Assembly: GCF_000952685.1 (NCBI RefSeq)
Contig: NZ_JYHV01000010.1
Coordinates: forward strand, 62,001 to 126,000
Direction: 5' to 3'
DNA: 64,000 nucleotides
Source: Stutzerimonas stutzeri
GTDB lineage: Bacteria; Pseudomonadota; Gammaproteobacteria; Pseudomonadales; Pseudomonadaceae
A program made the translations under genes and the position numbers. The notes below the pieces were generated by a model. The model saw only the letters and a program-made list of their open reading frames with translations, searched no databases and was not told the DNA's origin. The stretch's first letter is position 1. Every line of letters begins with the position of its first letter. Positions 1 to 8,317 of the stretch are shown piece by piece.

Positions 1-660
1 CGACAGCGCCATCATGATGGTCTGGTTGACCCCCGCCATGATCGAGGGCATGGCGTTGGGCAGCTGCACCTTGAACAACAGCTGCCTGCCGTTGCAGCCG
101 AAGGATTGCCCAGCCTCGACGATCTCTTTGTTGACCTGGCGGATGCCGAGGTTGGTCAGGCGTACCGCTGGCGGCATGGCGAAGATCACCGTGGCGATGA
201 TGCCGGGCACACGGCCGAGGCCGAATAGCATCGCGGCCGGGATCAGGTAGACGAATGCCGGCATGGTCTGCATGAAGTCCAGAATCGGACGGATGATCAT
301 GGCGACCCGCTCACTGCGCGCCGACCAGATGCCCAGCGGAATCCCCAGCAGCAGGCTGATCAGCGTGGCGGAGAAGGTCAGGCCGAGGGTCACTACGGTC
401 TGTTCCCAGAAACCGGTGAGCACGATGAGAATGAAGGACACAGCGGTGAAGACGGCGAACCGGGCACCGATGCGCCACAAACCGAGGCCGACGAAAATGG
501 CGATGAGCAGCCAGGCCGGCGGCAGCATCAGCAGCGCTTCGACGCCCTCGGAAAACCCGCTGACCACGCCACCGAGGCTGTCGAAGGCGCCGCTGTAGTT
601 TTCCAACAGATGCTGGACGACGTCGTTGACCCAGCTCCCCAGATCCAGATCTTTGCTCAT
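1..660 (-). CDS. cbcW: Choline/betaine ABC transporter permease CbcW (partial, C-terminus off the window)
   Basis: Inner-membrane permease of a ProW/OpuA-type quaternary-amine importer. Only the N-terminal 220 codons are present; the gene runs off the left edge. Translation from ATG at 660 gives a soluble N-terminal stretch, then hydrophobic segments and the ProW-like region reading IWSARSERVAMIIRPILD, followed by the conserved permease loop that contacts the ATPase (EAGQSFGCNGRQLLFKVQLP). The start lies 2 nt after the cbcV stop, with AGGAGG inside the end of cbcV, so translation is probably coupled. A periplasmic binding protein gene would be expected beyond the left edge. Family identity is clear. 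The choline/betaine assignment comes from the ATPase type and the neighbours. Confidence 0.88.
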   Translation of the reverse strand, partial: MSKDLDLGSWVNDVVQHLLENYSGAFDSLGGVVSGFSEGVEALLMLPPAWLLIAIFVGLGLWRIGARFAVFTAVSFILIVLTGFWEQTVVTLGLTFSATLISLLLGIPLGIWSARSERVAMIIRPILDFMQTMPAFVYLIPAAMLFGLGRVPGIIATVIFAMPPAVRLTNLGIRQVNKEIVEAGQSFGCNGRQLLFKVQLPNAMPSIMAGVNQTIMMALS

Positions 661-662
661 GT

Positions 663-1859
663 TCAGTCCTCCTGCAGGCGAGTCAGAAGGCGGCCTTTGC
701 TGATGGCGCCCGCGTAGAACCCTTGGCTGTCCACCACGGGCATCGGTCCCTCGTTGTCCACTAAGCGTTCGATCACCTGATCGAGTGGCTGGTCTTCGGT
801 AAGAGGATCGATCTGTTTCAACACGTCCGCCTCGAGGGCGCAGGTCTGGCCGTTCTCGACCAGCAGGGCGATCCGCTCCAGGCTGATGGAGCCGCGGAAT
901 CGTTTGTCTTCGTCGACGATGAAGGCGTAATGCTTGTCCATCGCCTGCAGTTCCTGGCAGACCTGCAGGGCATCCGGCGCTTTGCCGTTGTGCACATAGA
1001 GCGGAACGCTATCGGACTTGAGCTGGCCGGCGGTGAGGTAGCGGCTGGTGTTGACGGTGTCGAAGAAATTGCGCACGTAGTTGTTGGCGGGGTTATCGAT
1101 CAGTTCCTGCGGCGTACCGACTTGAATCAGCTTGCCGCCTTCCATGATGCCGATGCGGTTGCCGATGCGCATGGCCTCTTCGATGTCATGGGAGACGAAG
1201 ATGATGGTGCGTCGGTGAGTCTTCTGCAGCTCCAGCAGCACGTCCTGCATTTCCCGGCGCTTGAGCGGATCGAGGGCGGAAAAGGCTTCGTCCATGATGA
1301 TCATCGAAGGGTTGACCGCCAGCGCTCGGGCGAGGCCGACCCGTTGTTGCATGCCACCGGACAGTTCGTGGGGATACTTCTGCGCGAAGGTGTCGAGACC
1401 GACCTGTGTGAGCACCGCCATGGCGCGCTCCTCACGCTCCTTGCGCCCGATGCCGGCGACCTCCAGCCCGAAAGCCGCATTGTCCAGCACCGTGCGCGAC
1501 GGCATCAGCGCGAAGGACTGAAAGACCATGCTCATGTCGCGGCGGCGCAAGTCGATGAGTTGGGCGTGGGGCAGTTTCGCCACGTTCTGCCCGTCGATGA
1601 AGACGTCACCGGCGCTGGGTTCGATCAGGCGGTTGATCAGTCGTATCAGCGTGGATTTGCCGGAGCCGGACAGGCCCATCAGCACGAAAATCTCCCCTTC
1701 CTCGACACTGAACGAAACATCACTTACGCCGATGACGGCGCCGCGCTCGGCGAGAATCTTGTCCTTGCTCCAGCCTTGCTTGAGCAAGGCGATGGCTTCT
1801 TGTTCTTGTGGGCCGAATACCTTGTACAGGTTCTCGACGACGATTTTTCCAGACTGCAT
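663..1859 (-). CDS. cbcV: Choline/betaine ABC transporter ATP-binding protein CbcV
   Basis: ATPase that powers quaternary-amine import together with the CbcW permease. It shows a Walker A (GLSGSGKST), the signature LSGGMQQRVGLARALA, Walker B (IIMDEAFSALD) and the H-loop (FVSHD). A C-terminal extension carries CBS-like repeats (about residues 280-398), as in ProV/OpuAA/ChoV proteins, where they can sense ionic strength or ligands. I chose the ATG at 1859 (398 residues) because GAGGGG precedes it at good spacing. An in-frame ATG at 1883 would add 8 residues but has no clear ribosome binding site. The gene is divergent from sdaB across a 1-kb gap. Confidence 0.9.
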   Translation of the reverse strand: MQSGKIVVENLYKVFGPQEQEAIALLKQGWSKDKILAERGAVIGVSDVSFSVEEGEIFVLMGLSGSGKSTLIRLINRLIEPSAGDVFIDGQNVAKLPHAQLIDLRRRDMSMVFQSFALMPSRTVLDNAAFGLEVAGIGRKEREERAMAVLTQVGLDTFAQKYPHELSGGMQQRVGLARALAVNPSMIIMDEAFSALDPLKRREMQDVLLELQKTHRRTIIFVSHDIEEAMRIGNRIGIMEGGKLIQVGTPQELIDNPANNYVRNFFDTVNTSRYLTAGQLKSDSVPLYVHNGKAPDALQVCQELQAMDKHYAFIVDEDKRFRGSISLERIALLVENGQTCALEADVLKQIDPLTEDQPLDQVIERLVDNEGPMPVVDSQGFYAGAISKGRLLTRLQED

Positions 1860-2895
1860 GGGATGGTTCCCCTCAGTAGACATCCAGATCAGCTAAACGG
1901 AGTCGAAAGCGCCTTGCGACGCCGTCGGCTAGTGCCAACTGCTATGGCTTTTGGGTTGACATGTTCTTGGACGGAAGCGGTGTCGCGGTGGCTCGACGGG
2001 CCGCAGCTGTGCAGGCGAGATGAGTGGTCATCTCGAGCATCGGCTGGCTCGGTATCGTTGTGCATTCACCGTGGTGTCGTAACCGCTTCCATCCTTTGGC
2101 AGTGCTAGTAAGCTCATCGTGGTTCGTACGCTCCGTACGGAGCGGAACCGGTACCCATTATTGTTATGTGCACACCCGTTTGGGACGGCTGTAGCTATAG
2201 TCGCGCAAGGCATCCAGTGGCCAACGCTATGGCTGGCGGCTGAGGGATATGGCTTAACGATATCCCCCTCTGGCGGCGGCAATTGTCGAGTTACGACGCT
2301 TGCATACTGAACGGCGACATGCACTGCCTTAAAAACCATAACAGAAAAAAATTCATCATGGCATCGCTGGGCTTTCAAGCCGTTCAATGGGTTAAGCCTC
2401 GATTTTGCTGATGGTCTGCAATGGCGTGGCTTGTAGCGGCCCTTGTCATTATGAAAAAAATTCACTGCCCCGGTTGGTTTTATCCGCCTGGGGCCGTCCC
2501 TTGGCGGTTTTTCGCCGCATTTCAAGTGCTCTTGACGTCATAACGCCAGCCTTGTTGCGCCTGCGGCACGAGGTGCGAAGAGCGTTCTTCAGCCCCTTCA
2601 TTCATCAAACCGTTACGGTTTCGTGGTAGGCGTCGGCTGGCCGCGACGGCCCGGCCCATTCCTTCCAAAAATGCGCTCGCGCGACTCGCCAATAAGGCCC
2701 ACCGATGGCCCCATCTCGATGGCTGGGTGACGACTGCGCTACTACTGTTCGAGCGGAGCGGGTGACAAGACTCGCGGGTCATTTAGGAGGCAATCTGGCG
2801 GATTTGGACATGACTACGTCGGTGCCAGACGTCTATTCGCCCGCAAAACCACCATGATGGCGCCTGTCTTTGAGGCATCCCGTGGAGCGTGCAGC
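1860..2895. other. Long intergenic region between cbcV and sdaB
   Basis: About 1.0 kb without a convincing gene. It presumably carries the divergent control region for cbcV and sdaB. Visible elements are an inverted repeat at 2121-2149 (GGTTC, 3-nt bulge, then the perfect 16-bp palindrome CGCTCCGTACGGAGCG, then GAACC), a 12-mer GAAAAAAATTCA repeated at 2344-2355 and 2453-2464 in an AT-rich stretch, and CTATGGCTGGCG at 2227-2238, which recurs almost exactly before gbcA. Open frames here (for example 165 codons leftward at 2525-2028) look non-coding. Confidence 0.6.
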
Positions 2896-4272
2896 GTGGC
2901 GATCAGCGTATTCGACCTTTTCAAAATCGGCATCGGGCCGTCCAGCTCGCATACCGTTGGCCCCATGCTCGCCGGTGCGTTATTCGTCGGCTCCCTGCGC
3001 GAGCGTAAGCTGCTGGAGCAGGTCTGGCGTATCGAGGTGCGCCTTTATGGCTCGCTGTCGGCCACCGGGGTCGGGCATGGCACCGACAACGCCGTGATAA
3101 TGGGGTTGATGGGCGAGCGGCCTGACCTCCTCGATCCGGAGCAGATCGCACCGCGCATCGCGGCGCTGCGGTCCTGCGGGCAGCTACGGCTGGACGGACA
3201 TTGGCCGGTCGCATTCGACTGGTCGAAGGACCTGCTGCTGCTCGAGGAAAACCTGCCTTATCACCCCAATGCCGTCACCTTTATCGCGCACGGGCATTCC
3301 GGTGTGCTGCACGAGGACACCTACTATTCCGTCGGCGGCGGCTTTGTGGTCAACGCCGAGCAGGCTGCGGCCGGGCAGCTGGACCAGGACCACACCGTGC
3401 TGCCGTACGATTTCTCCAATGCCGTCGAACTGCTGCAGCTGTGCAAGCGCCACGGCCTGCGCGTCAGTCAGCTGATGATGGCCAACGAGATGGCTTGGCG
3501 CAGCGAGGCTGAGATTCGCCAGGGGCTGTTGCGCCTGTGGGAGGCGATGAAGCTATGTGTCGCCAATGGCTTGCGTCACGAAGGCATACTGCCCGGCGGG
3601 CTGAAGGTGCGGCGGCGCGCCGCCAAACTGCACCAGAGTCTGTTGGAGCTGGGTAAGCCGAACGTCATCGGTTCGACCATGAGCGCGATGGAGTGGGTGA
3701 ACCTGTTCGCCCTGGCGGTCAATGAGGAAAACGCGGCGGGAGGGCGCATGGTTACGGCGCCCACCAACGGCGCGGCGGGCATCATCCCGGCGGTGCTGCA
3801 TTACTACATGAAGTTCCATCCCGAAGCGTCCGACGACGACGTGGTCAACTACCTGCTCGCCGCTGCATCGATCGGCATCCTGTGCAAGAAGAACGCATCG
3901 ATCTCTGGCGCTGAGGTGGGCTGCCAGGGCGAGGTGGGTTCCGCCTGCGCGATGGCGGCAGCCGGCCTGGCCGAACTGCTCGGCGCGACGCCGGAGCAGT
4001 TGGAAAATGCCGCGGAAATAGGCCTCGAGCATAACCTGGGGCTGACCTGCGACCCCGTCGGCGGCCTGGTGCAGGTGCCCTGCATCGAACGCAACGCCAT
4101 TGCCGCCATGAAGGCAATCAATGCGGCGCAGATGGCGCTGCGTGGCGACGGTGAGCATTTCATCTCGCTGGATCGCGTTATCCGCACGATGCGCGATACG
4201 GGCGCCGATATGCACGACAAATACAAGGAAACCTCTCGTGGTGGCCTGGCGGTCAGTGCGATCGAGTGCTGA
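2896..4272 (+). CDS. sdaB: L-serine dehydratase (iron-sulfur, single chain)
   Basis: Deaminates L-serine to pyruvate and ammonia, the last step of betaine carbon entering central metabolism here. I placed the start at GTG 2896 (458 residues, the usual length for single-chain SdaA/SdaB) because GGAG lies 8 nt upstream and the protein then begins [20 protein letters not shown], the canonical family start. The upstream ATG at 2854 would add 14 atypical residues. The substrate loop SSSHTVGPM and the C-terminal cysteines that bind the 4Fe-4S cluster ([22 protein letters not shown]) are intact. It lies upstream of gbdR in the same orientation, as in P. aeruginosa. Confidence 0.94.
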   Translation: MAISVFDLFKIGIGPSSSHTVGPMLAGALFVGSLRERKLLEQVWRIEVRLYGSLSATGVGHGTDNAVIMGLMGERPDLLDPEQIAPRIAALRSCGQLRLDGHWPVAFDWSKDLLLLEENLPYHPNAVTFIAHGHSGVLHEDTYYSVGGGFVVNAEQAAAGQLDQDHTVLPYDFSNAVELLQLCKRHGLRVSQLMMANEMAWRSEAEIRQGLLRLWEAMKLCVANGLRHEGILPGGLKVRRRAAKLHQSLLELGKPNVIGSTMSAMEWVNLFALAVNEENAAGGRMVTAPTNGAAGIIPAVLHYYMKFHPEASDDDVVNYLLAAASIGILCKKNASISGAEVGCQGEVGSACAMAAAGLAELLGATPEQLENAAEIGLEHNLGLTCDPVGGLVQVPCIERNAIAAMKAINAAQMALRGDGEHFISLDRVIRTMRDTGADMHDKYKETSRGGLAVSAIEC

Positions 4273-4665
4273 GCCGAAGGCGAGCACCGGGAGCGCCGCG
4301 ATGTCCTTCTGTGGTGCGTTTTCGCCGAGTGCGCGAGATGGTATTTGGCCATCTCTCGCGCTGGCCGTTACCCGGTCCTGTTACCAGGCTGTGACAGTGC
4401 GCGGATTATGCCGATGGGTATCGCCGACACTGCTACGAAAGTGCTCACAGCGGGTAACGCCCCCGCCTTCCCGATGTTCGCTCCGCTTCCGTCGAGCCTT
4501 GTAGTACGGGCCTTTCAGCAGTTTCCGCAGTTTTATTGAACGCGCATTCAAATTAGGCATACAGTTTGCCTTGATAATTGCAAGAGCCGGCGCCGTCGAG
4601 CGCCGGAACACAAAAAAGAGTCTCGTCGAAGGCTCACGAGAAATGCCTAGCGTGAGGATCCGTCA
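4273..4665 (+). promoter_or_regulatory. sdaB-gbdR intergenic control region
   Basis: 393 bp with no gene. A GC-rich hairpin with arms GCGCGAGATGG and CCATCTCTCGCGC (about 4331-4361) follows sdaB but has no T run. Two GTTACC half-sites (4367-4372, 4380-4385) and one inverted GGTAAC (4453-4458) lie upstream of a sigma-54-type promoter at 4555-4570. A perfect 7-bp hairpin (CCGGCGC at 4587-4593 with GCGCCGG at 4600-4606) sits in the gbdR leader and is followed by an A-rich run. The layout fits an enhancer-dependent promoter. Confidence 0.55.
4555..4570 (+). promoter_or_regulatory. Candidate sigma-54 promoter of gbdR
   Basis: AGGCATACAGTTTGCC matches the -24/-12 pattern TGGCAC-N5-TTGC, with the invariant GG (4556-4557) and GC (4568-4569) exactly 10 nt apart. 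It lies about 95 nt upstream of the gbdR TTG start. From memory, sigma-54 together with NtrC and CbrB is implicated in choline/betaine catabolism in P. aeruginosa. That this element is used is inference. Confidence 0.5.
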
Positions 4666-5763
4666 TTGTCACAGATCAACCCCGGGTTGCAGCCCCCGAA
4701 TCGGCTCCCACAGACCATCGGCTTCCTGCTGTTGGATAACTTCACTCTCATCTCCCTGGCCTCGGCCGTGGAGCCTTTGCGGATGGCCAATCAGCTATCG
4801 GGCAAGGAGCTCTACCGTTGGTTTACCCTGACCCAGACGGGACAGCCGGTGACCGCCAGCGACGGGCTGCAGATCACGCCGGATGCCGGCTTTGATACTG
4901 CACCCAGCCTGGATAGCGTGATCGTATGCGGCGGCGTGGACATCCAGCACAGCGTGACTCGCGAGCATCTGCACTGGTTGCAGGTTCAAGCTCGTCACGG
5001 GCGTCAGCTCGGTGCGGTTTGCACGGGCAGTTGGGCGCTGGCCAAGGCTGGCTTGCTCGATGGTTATGATTGCAGCGTGCATTGGGAGTGTCTGGCCGCG
5101 ATGCAGGAAGCTTTCCCTCGCACCTCGGTCACCCCCCGGCTGTTCTCCATCGATCGCAATCGCCATACCGCCTCAGGTGGTACCGCGCCCATGGATCTGA
5201 TGCTGCAACTGATCGGCGCCCAGCATGGGCGTGAACTGGCTGCGGCAATCTCCGATATGTTCATGTATGAGCGCATTCGCAGTGAACAAGATCTGCAGCG
5301 TGTGCCGCTCAAGCACATGCTCGGCACCAACCAGCCGAAGTTGCTGGAAATCGTGGCGCTGATGGAGGCCAACCTGGAGGAGTTGATCGATCTTGACGAG
5401 CTGGCCTGCTATGTCAACGTGTCGCGACGTCAGCTCGAGCGATTGTTCCAGAAATACCTGCATTGCTCACCGTCGCGCTATTACCTCAAGTTGCGGCTGA
5501 TACGTGCCCGTCAGCTGCTCAAGCAGACGCCGATGTCGATCATCGAGGTGGCCTCGGTCTGCGGCTTCGTCTCCACGCCGCATTTTTCCAAGTGCTATCG
5601 CGAGTTCTTCGGCATTCCGCCGCGCGACGAGCGTTCTGGTCAGCAATCGGCGCAGGTGGTCGCTCTGATACCTCGTCCCGATGATGGCAGCCGAAATCCC
5701 GCCACCATGGCTGCGTTGCAACGAGCCCAAGGCGAGTCGACCTTCGCCAGCGTGCGCGTCTGA
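4666..5763 (+). CDS. gbdR: GbdR, AraC/GlxA-family activator of betaine catabolism
   Basis: Transcription activator responding to glycine betaine and dimethylglycine in Pseudomonas. Residues about 15-190 form a DJ-1/PfpI-like sensor domain (IGFLLLDNFTLISLASAVEPLRMANQ at the start, VCTGSWALAKAGLLDG around the nucleophile elbow). Residues about 230-325 form the double helix-turn-helix of AraC proteins (VNVSRRQLERLFQKYL, then IIEVASVCGFVSTPHFSKCY). Start is TTG at 4666 with GAGGA 7 nt upstream; 365 residues. Adjacent to sdaB and to betaine import genes, and accompanied by its targets gbcA, gbcB, dgcA and sox in the same window. The separate paralogue CdhR lies near 15 kb. Confidence 0.93.
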   Translation: MSQINPGLQPPNRLPQTIGFLLLDNFTLISLASAVEPLRMANQLSGKELYRWFTLTQTGQPVTASDGLQITPDAGFDTAPSLDSVIVCGGVDIQHSVTREHLHWLQVQARHGRQLGAVCTGSWALAKAGLLDGYDCSVHWECLAAMQEAFPRTSVTPRLFSIDRNRHTASGGTAPMDLMLQLIGAQHGRELAAAISDMFMYERIRSEQDLQRVPLKHMLGTNQPKLLEIVALMEANLEELIDLDELACYVNVSRRQLERLFQKYLHCSPSRYYLKLRLIRARQLLKQTPMSIIEVASVCGFVSTPHFSKCYREFFGIPPRDERSGQQSAQVVALIPRPDDGSRNPATMAALQRAQGESTFASVRV

Positions 5764-5788
5764 CGTAGCCCACGTCCTGTCCCATAAC

Positions 5789-5816
5789 GGTGGATGACGG
5801 CGTCATCCACCTTTTT
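5789..5816 (+). terminator. Intrinsic terminator after gbdR
   Basis: GGTGGATGACG and CGTCATCCACC form a perfect stem around one base, followed by TTTTT. It closes the gbdR transcript before the convergent dgc-etf operon. The stem is related to the GTAGGGTGGA-type palindromes found elsewhere in the window. Confidence 0.8.
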
Positions 5817-5913
5817 CTTAGCTTTTGGCGGCAGCTGCGCTCCGCTGTGCTTCGACACTGTGGCTATGGCAGCAGTGACTCCGCCGCGCGGCTCCACAGG
5901 TGGCCAGCAAGGT

Positions 5914-6162
5914 CTAATTGGCCCGTACCAGTGCTGGAAGCAAATTCCGGCTGATGGCCTCACGCACCGCAGGCAGCAGGGTCGCGGAGCCGCCCAACAG
6001 TTCCTCTACCAAGCGGCGTAGCGCCTGCGCGCGCTCCTTGGATAGGCCAACGACAGCACGTTCACAGGCCTGTTCGGCCGTTGCGCCGCTGGGAATTTCA
6101 AAGCCCAGTGCCACGAGGCGATCACGGAAATCTTCTTGGTCAATCAGATCGGCATGCATCAT
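5914..6162 (-). CDS. Small conserved-context protein at the end of the dgc-etf operon
   Basis: 82-residue acidic, alpha-helical-looking protein of unknown function. It has no signal peptide, membrane segment or cysteine pair; there is a single Cys in TAEQACERAV. The ATG at 6162 follows AAAGGAG at 9 nt, a strong ribosome binding site, which supports real coding. It begins about 45 nt after the electron-transfer-flavoprotein beta-like gene in the same direction, so it is likely the last gene of the dimethylglycine operon. Ends facing gbdR. I do not recognise a family; it might be an assembly or stability factor for the demethylase complex, which is speculation. Confidence 0.65.
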   Translation of the reverse strand: MMHADLIDQEDFRDRLVALGFEIPSGATAEQACERAVVGLSKERAQALRRLVEELLGGSATLLPAVREAISRNLLPALVRAN

Positions 6163-6206
6163 CGTGTTTTGCTCCTTTGGCTTCGATATTTGAGGTGGCG
6201 CTGCGC

Positions 6207-6980
6207 TCAGCGCAGCACACCCTCGTCCAGTAGTAACTTGAAGATAGCCTCGGCACCTGCTTGCGGCGACACGTCTTGGAGAACCTGTCCGCCGCCCCCT
6301 GAGGCCTTGGCGGTGGCCGCCTTCATCCGTTCGGCGCCGGTCTTGGCCTTGATAACCTTCAGCCGTTTGGGACGTGGTCGTGCCGGTTGCAGTTGCGATT
6401 CGTCCAGCAGGCTGTCTTCGATCACGGCGACATCCTCGGCGAGCAGCTGGCCACGGCGGGCCGGACCGAAGGCGTTCTGGCGCGCCGTCGGCGCAGCGTT
6501 GTCGACGCTGGCGACAAACGGTAGCCGCACCTTTAGCCGGCGTCGCTGGCCGCGGGGCAGGGCCTGCAGCACCTGGGCTACGCCGTTGTCGACCTTCTCT
6601 ACCTCTGCCAGACCGACCACCAGGGGCCAGCCCAGACGTTCGGCCAGCAGATAGGGCAAGAGCCCTGAACCTTCACCGGTTTCCGCCTGGCTGCCAGTCA
6701 GCACCAAGTGGGCGCCAGCATCCCGCAAATAGTTGTTCAACAGCGGCAGCGCATCGCAGTGGCTGGGCTGCTCGAGCACGGTCATCTCGCTCAGGCCCAT
6801 GCCCAGATAGGCGCGCAACGCCTGCTCCTGTGGGTTGCCGGCGTGCAGCAGCTGCAGCCGATCGCCGGCCAGCCGCAGGCCGAGCTCGACGGCGCGGGCG
6901 TCCTGCTCGGCGCGGCGGGCGCGGCCCGAGGTCGGGTGAGCGCCGACCGAGACCAGGGTGATGATGTTCAAGTCAGTCAT
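6207..6980 (-). CDS. Electron transfer flavoprotein beta-subunit-like protein (dimethylglycine pathway)
   Basis: 257 residues, resembling EtfB but divergent. The N-terminus reads MTDLNIITLVSVGAHPTSGR and the middle has the ETF-like motif VLTGSQAETGEGSGLLPYLLAERLGWPLVVGL. Presumed partner of the upstream alpha-like subunit, carrying electrons from DgcA/DgcB towards the respiratory chain. Start ATG 6980 with CGGAG at 7 nt. It is separated from the alpha-like gene by 113 bp that contain a GTAGGGTGGA-type palindrome. The C-terminal third is basic and poorly conserved compared with housekeeping EtfB. Confidence 0.82.
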   Translation of the reverse strand: MTDLNIITLVSVGAHPTSGRARRAEQDARAVELGLRLAGDRLQLLHAGNPQEQALRAYLGMGLSEMTVLEQPSHCDALPLLNNYLRDAGAHLVLTGSQAETGEGSGLLPYLLAERLGWPLVVGLAEVEKVDNGVAQVLQALPRGQRRRLKVRLPFVASVDNAAPTARQNAFGPARRGQLLAEDVAVIEDSLLDESQLQPARPRPKRLKVIKAKTGAERMKAATAKASGGGGQVLQDVSPQAGAEAIFKLLLDEGVLR

Positions 6981-6990
6981 GGCGCGACTC

Positions 6991-7021
6991 CGTAGGGTGG
7001 AAGACGCTTTTCTCTTCCGCC
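6991..7021 (-). repeat. REP-like palindrome (GTAGGGTGGA family)
   Basis: GTAGGGTGGAAGA paired with TCTTCCGCC (one G-T wobble in the stem). Located in the gap between the two ETF-like genes, just upstream of the beta-like ribosome binding site. Confidence 0.6.
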
Positions 7022-7093
7022 ATCAATGTGCGGCCTTCCGCGGTGAATGGGTGAAGCGCCATCCAACTTGCGGGGCTTTTACCGGCCAGCCGT

Positions 7094-8317
7094 TTATGCC
7101 GCATCGCGTGCGCCTCCTTGGCGATATTGCGTGACCAGCTCGATCAGCGCGGCGAGGATCTCGGTGGAGTCACCGATGACCGCCAAGTCGGCGCGTTTGA
7201 TCATGTCGCAGCCAGGATCCATGTTCACCGCCACCACCTTGTCGCAGGCGCCGATACCCTGCAGATGCTGGATGGCACCGGAGATCCCCACGGCCATATA
7301 GACCCGCGCGGTGACCCAGGTGCCGGTGGCACCGACCTGGCGGTCGCGCGGCATGAAGCCGTCATCCACCGCCACCCGCGAGGCGCCCTCGGTGGCGCCG
7401 AGTGCTTCGGCGGCCTGATGGAACTGGGCCCAGTCCTTGACCCCGTTGCCGCCGGAGAGAATGAACTCGGCTTCGGCCATTGGGATCAGGGCCGGATCTA
7501 CGGCCACCGCGCCGAGGTCTTCGATGCGTGGCAGGCAGCGGGTGATATTGGTTTCCAGCGGCAATGCGCGCACTTCATGGCGGGTATCGCTGACCGGATC
7601 GGCGCACTCGACGGCGGCCAGAATCAGACGCGGCGCCTTGCGTACCAGATCCTGCTGGCCGGCACCGGCGCGGCCGATGCACTGTCCGTCGGCGACCTGC
7701 CAGACGCGGGTGGCAGGGCGCTCGCCGAGTTTGGCACCGAGGCGTCTGCCGAGCTCGCCACCACCGGTGCGGCTGTCCGGTAGCAACCAGTAACGTGGCG
7801 CCAGTTGGCTTTCCACCGCGCTGAGGGCCAGTACCCGCGCTTCCGGTGCGTAGCCGTCGAAGGCCTCGCCCTCGATGTGCACCAGGCGATCGACACCGGC
7901 GGTGTCGAAGGCGGTTTCCTTGTAATCACCGAAGACCACGGCAACCACAGCGCCCGCTTCACCGGCCAGCTTGTTGGCCAGGCCGAGCACGTCCTTGTCG
8001 TGGCTGCTCAGGCGGCCACCGACCATGTCCGGTACCACGGCGATGTAAAAGGCTGGTTGTTCAACCACATGCAACGGCAGTTGAACCACTGTGCTGGCAG
8101 CGCTGCGTTTGGCGCTGCCGCCTTGCTGGGCACCGCTGCGATCGATGCGCTTGAGCCCGTTGGGTCCGATGAAGCCGACCGCATGAGGGTTCTTGCGGAT
8201 GATGCCGTTGGGGCCCATCCAGCTGGTTTCGGCCTTCTGCATGGCTGCGTGCAACGGATGCAAGCGGTTGCGGGCGATCCACTCGGCGCGAGGGTCGCGG
8301 CGGATGATGTCGCTCAT
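7094..8317 (-). CDS. Electron transfer flavoprotein alpha-subunit-like protein (dimethylglycine pathway)
   Basis: 407 residues. It has a roughly 80-residue N-terminal extension before the ETF alpha domain, and the C-terminal FAD-binding region reads VAVDDGFMPRDRQVGATGTWV, then YMAVGISGAIQHLQGIGACDKVVAVN, then DLAVIGD. The FAD-binding half is typical of EtfA. Its start overlaps the dgcB stop by one base (TGATG), so the two are translationally coupled, consistent with direct electron flow from the iron-sulfur protein DgcB to this flavoprotein. Equivalent genes flank dgcAB in P. aeruginosa. Confidence 0.88.
   Translation of the reverse strand: MSDIIRRDPRAEWIARNRLHPLHAAMQKAETSWMGPNGIIRKNPHAVGFIGPNGLKRIDRSGAQQGGSAKRSAASTVVQLPLHVVEQPAFYIAVVPDMVGGRLSSHDKDVLGLANKLAGEAGAVVAVVFGDYKETAFDTAGVDRLVHIEGEAFDGYAPEARVLALSAVESQLAPRYWLLPDSRTGGGELGRRLGAKLGERPATRVWQVADGQCIGRAGAGQQDLVRKAPRLILAAVECADPVSDTRHEVRALPLETNITRCLPRIEDLGAVAVDPALIPMAEAEFILSGGNGVKDWAQFHQAAEALGATEGASRVAVDDGFMPRDRQVGATGTWVTARVYMAVGISGAIQHLQGIGACDKVVAVNMDPGCDMIKRADLAVIGDSTEILAALIELVTQYRQGGARDAA

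Noticed and set aside
930..2108. 392-codon open frame opposite cbcV
   Set aside because: Antisense shadow; runs out of cbcV into the gap without a ribosome binding site.
2028..2525. 165-codon leftward open frame in the cbcV-sdaB gap
   Set aside because: No ribosome binding site, odd composition, spans palindromes and A-tracts; not credible as a gene.
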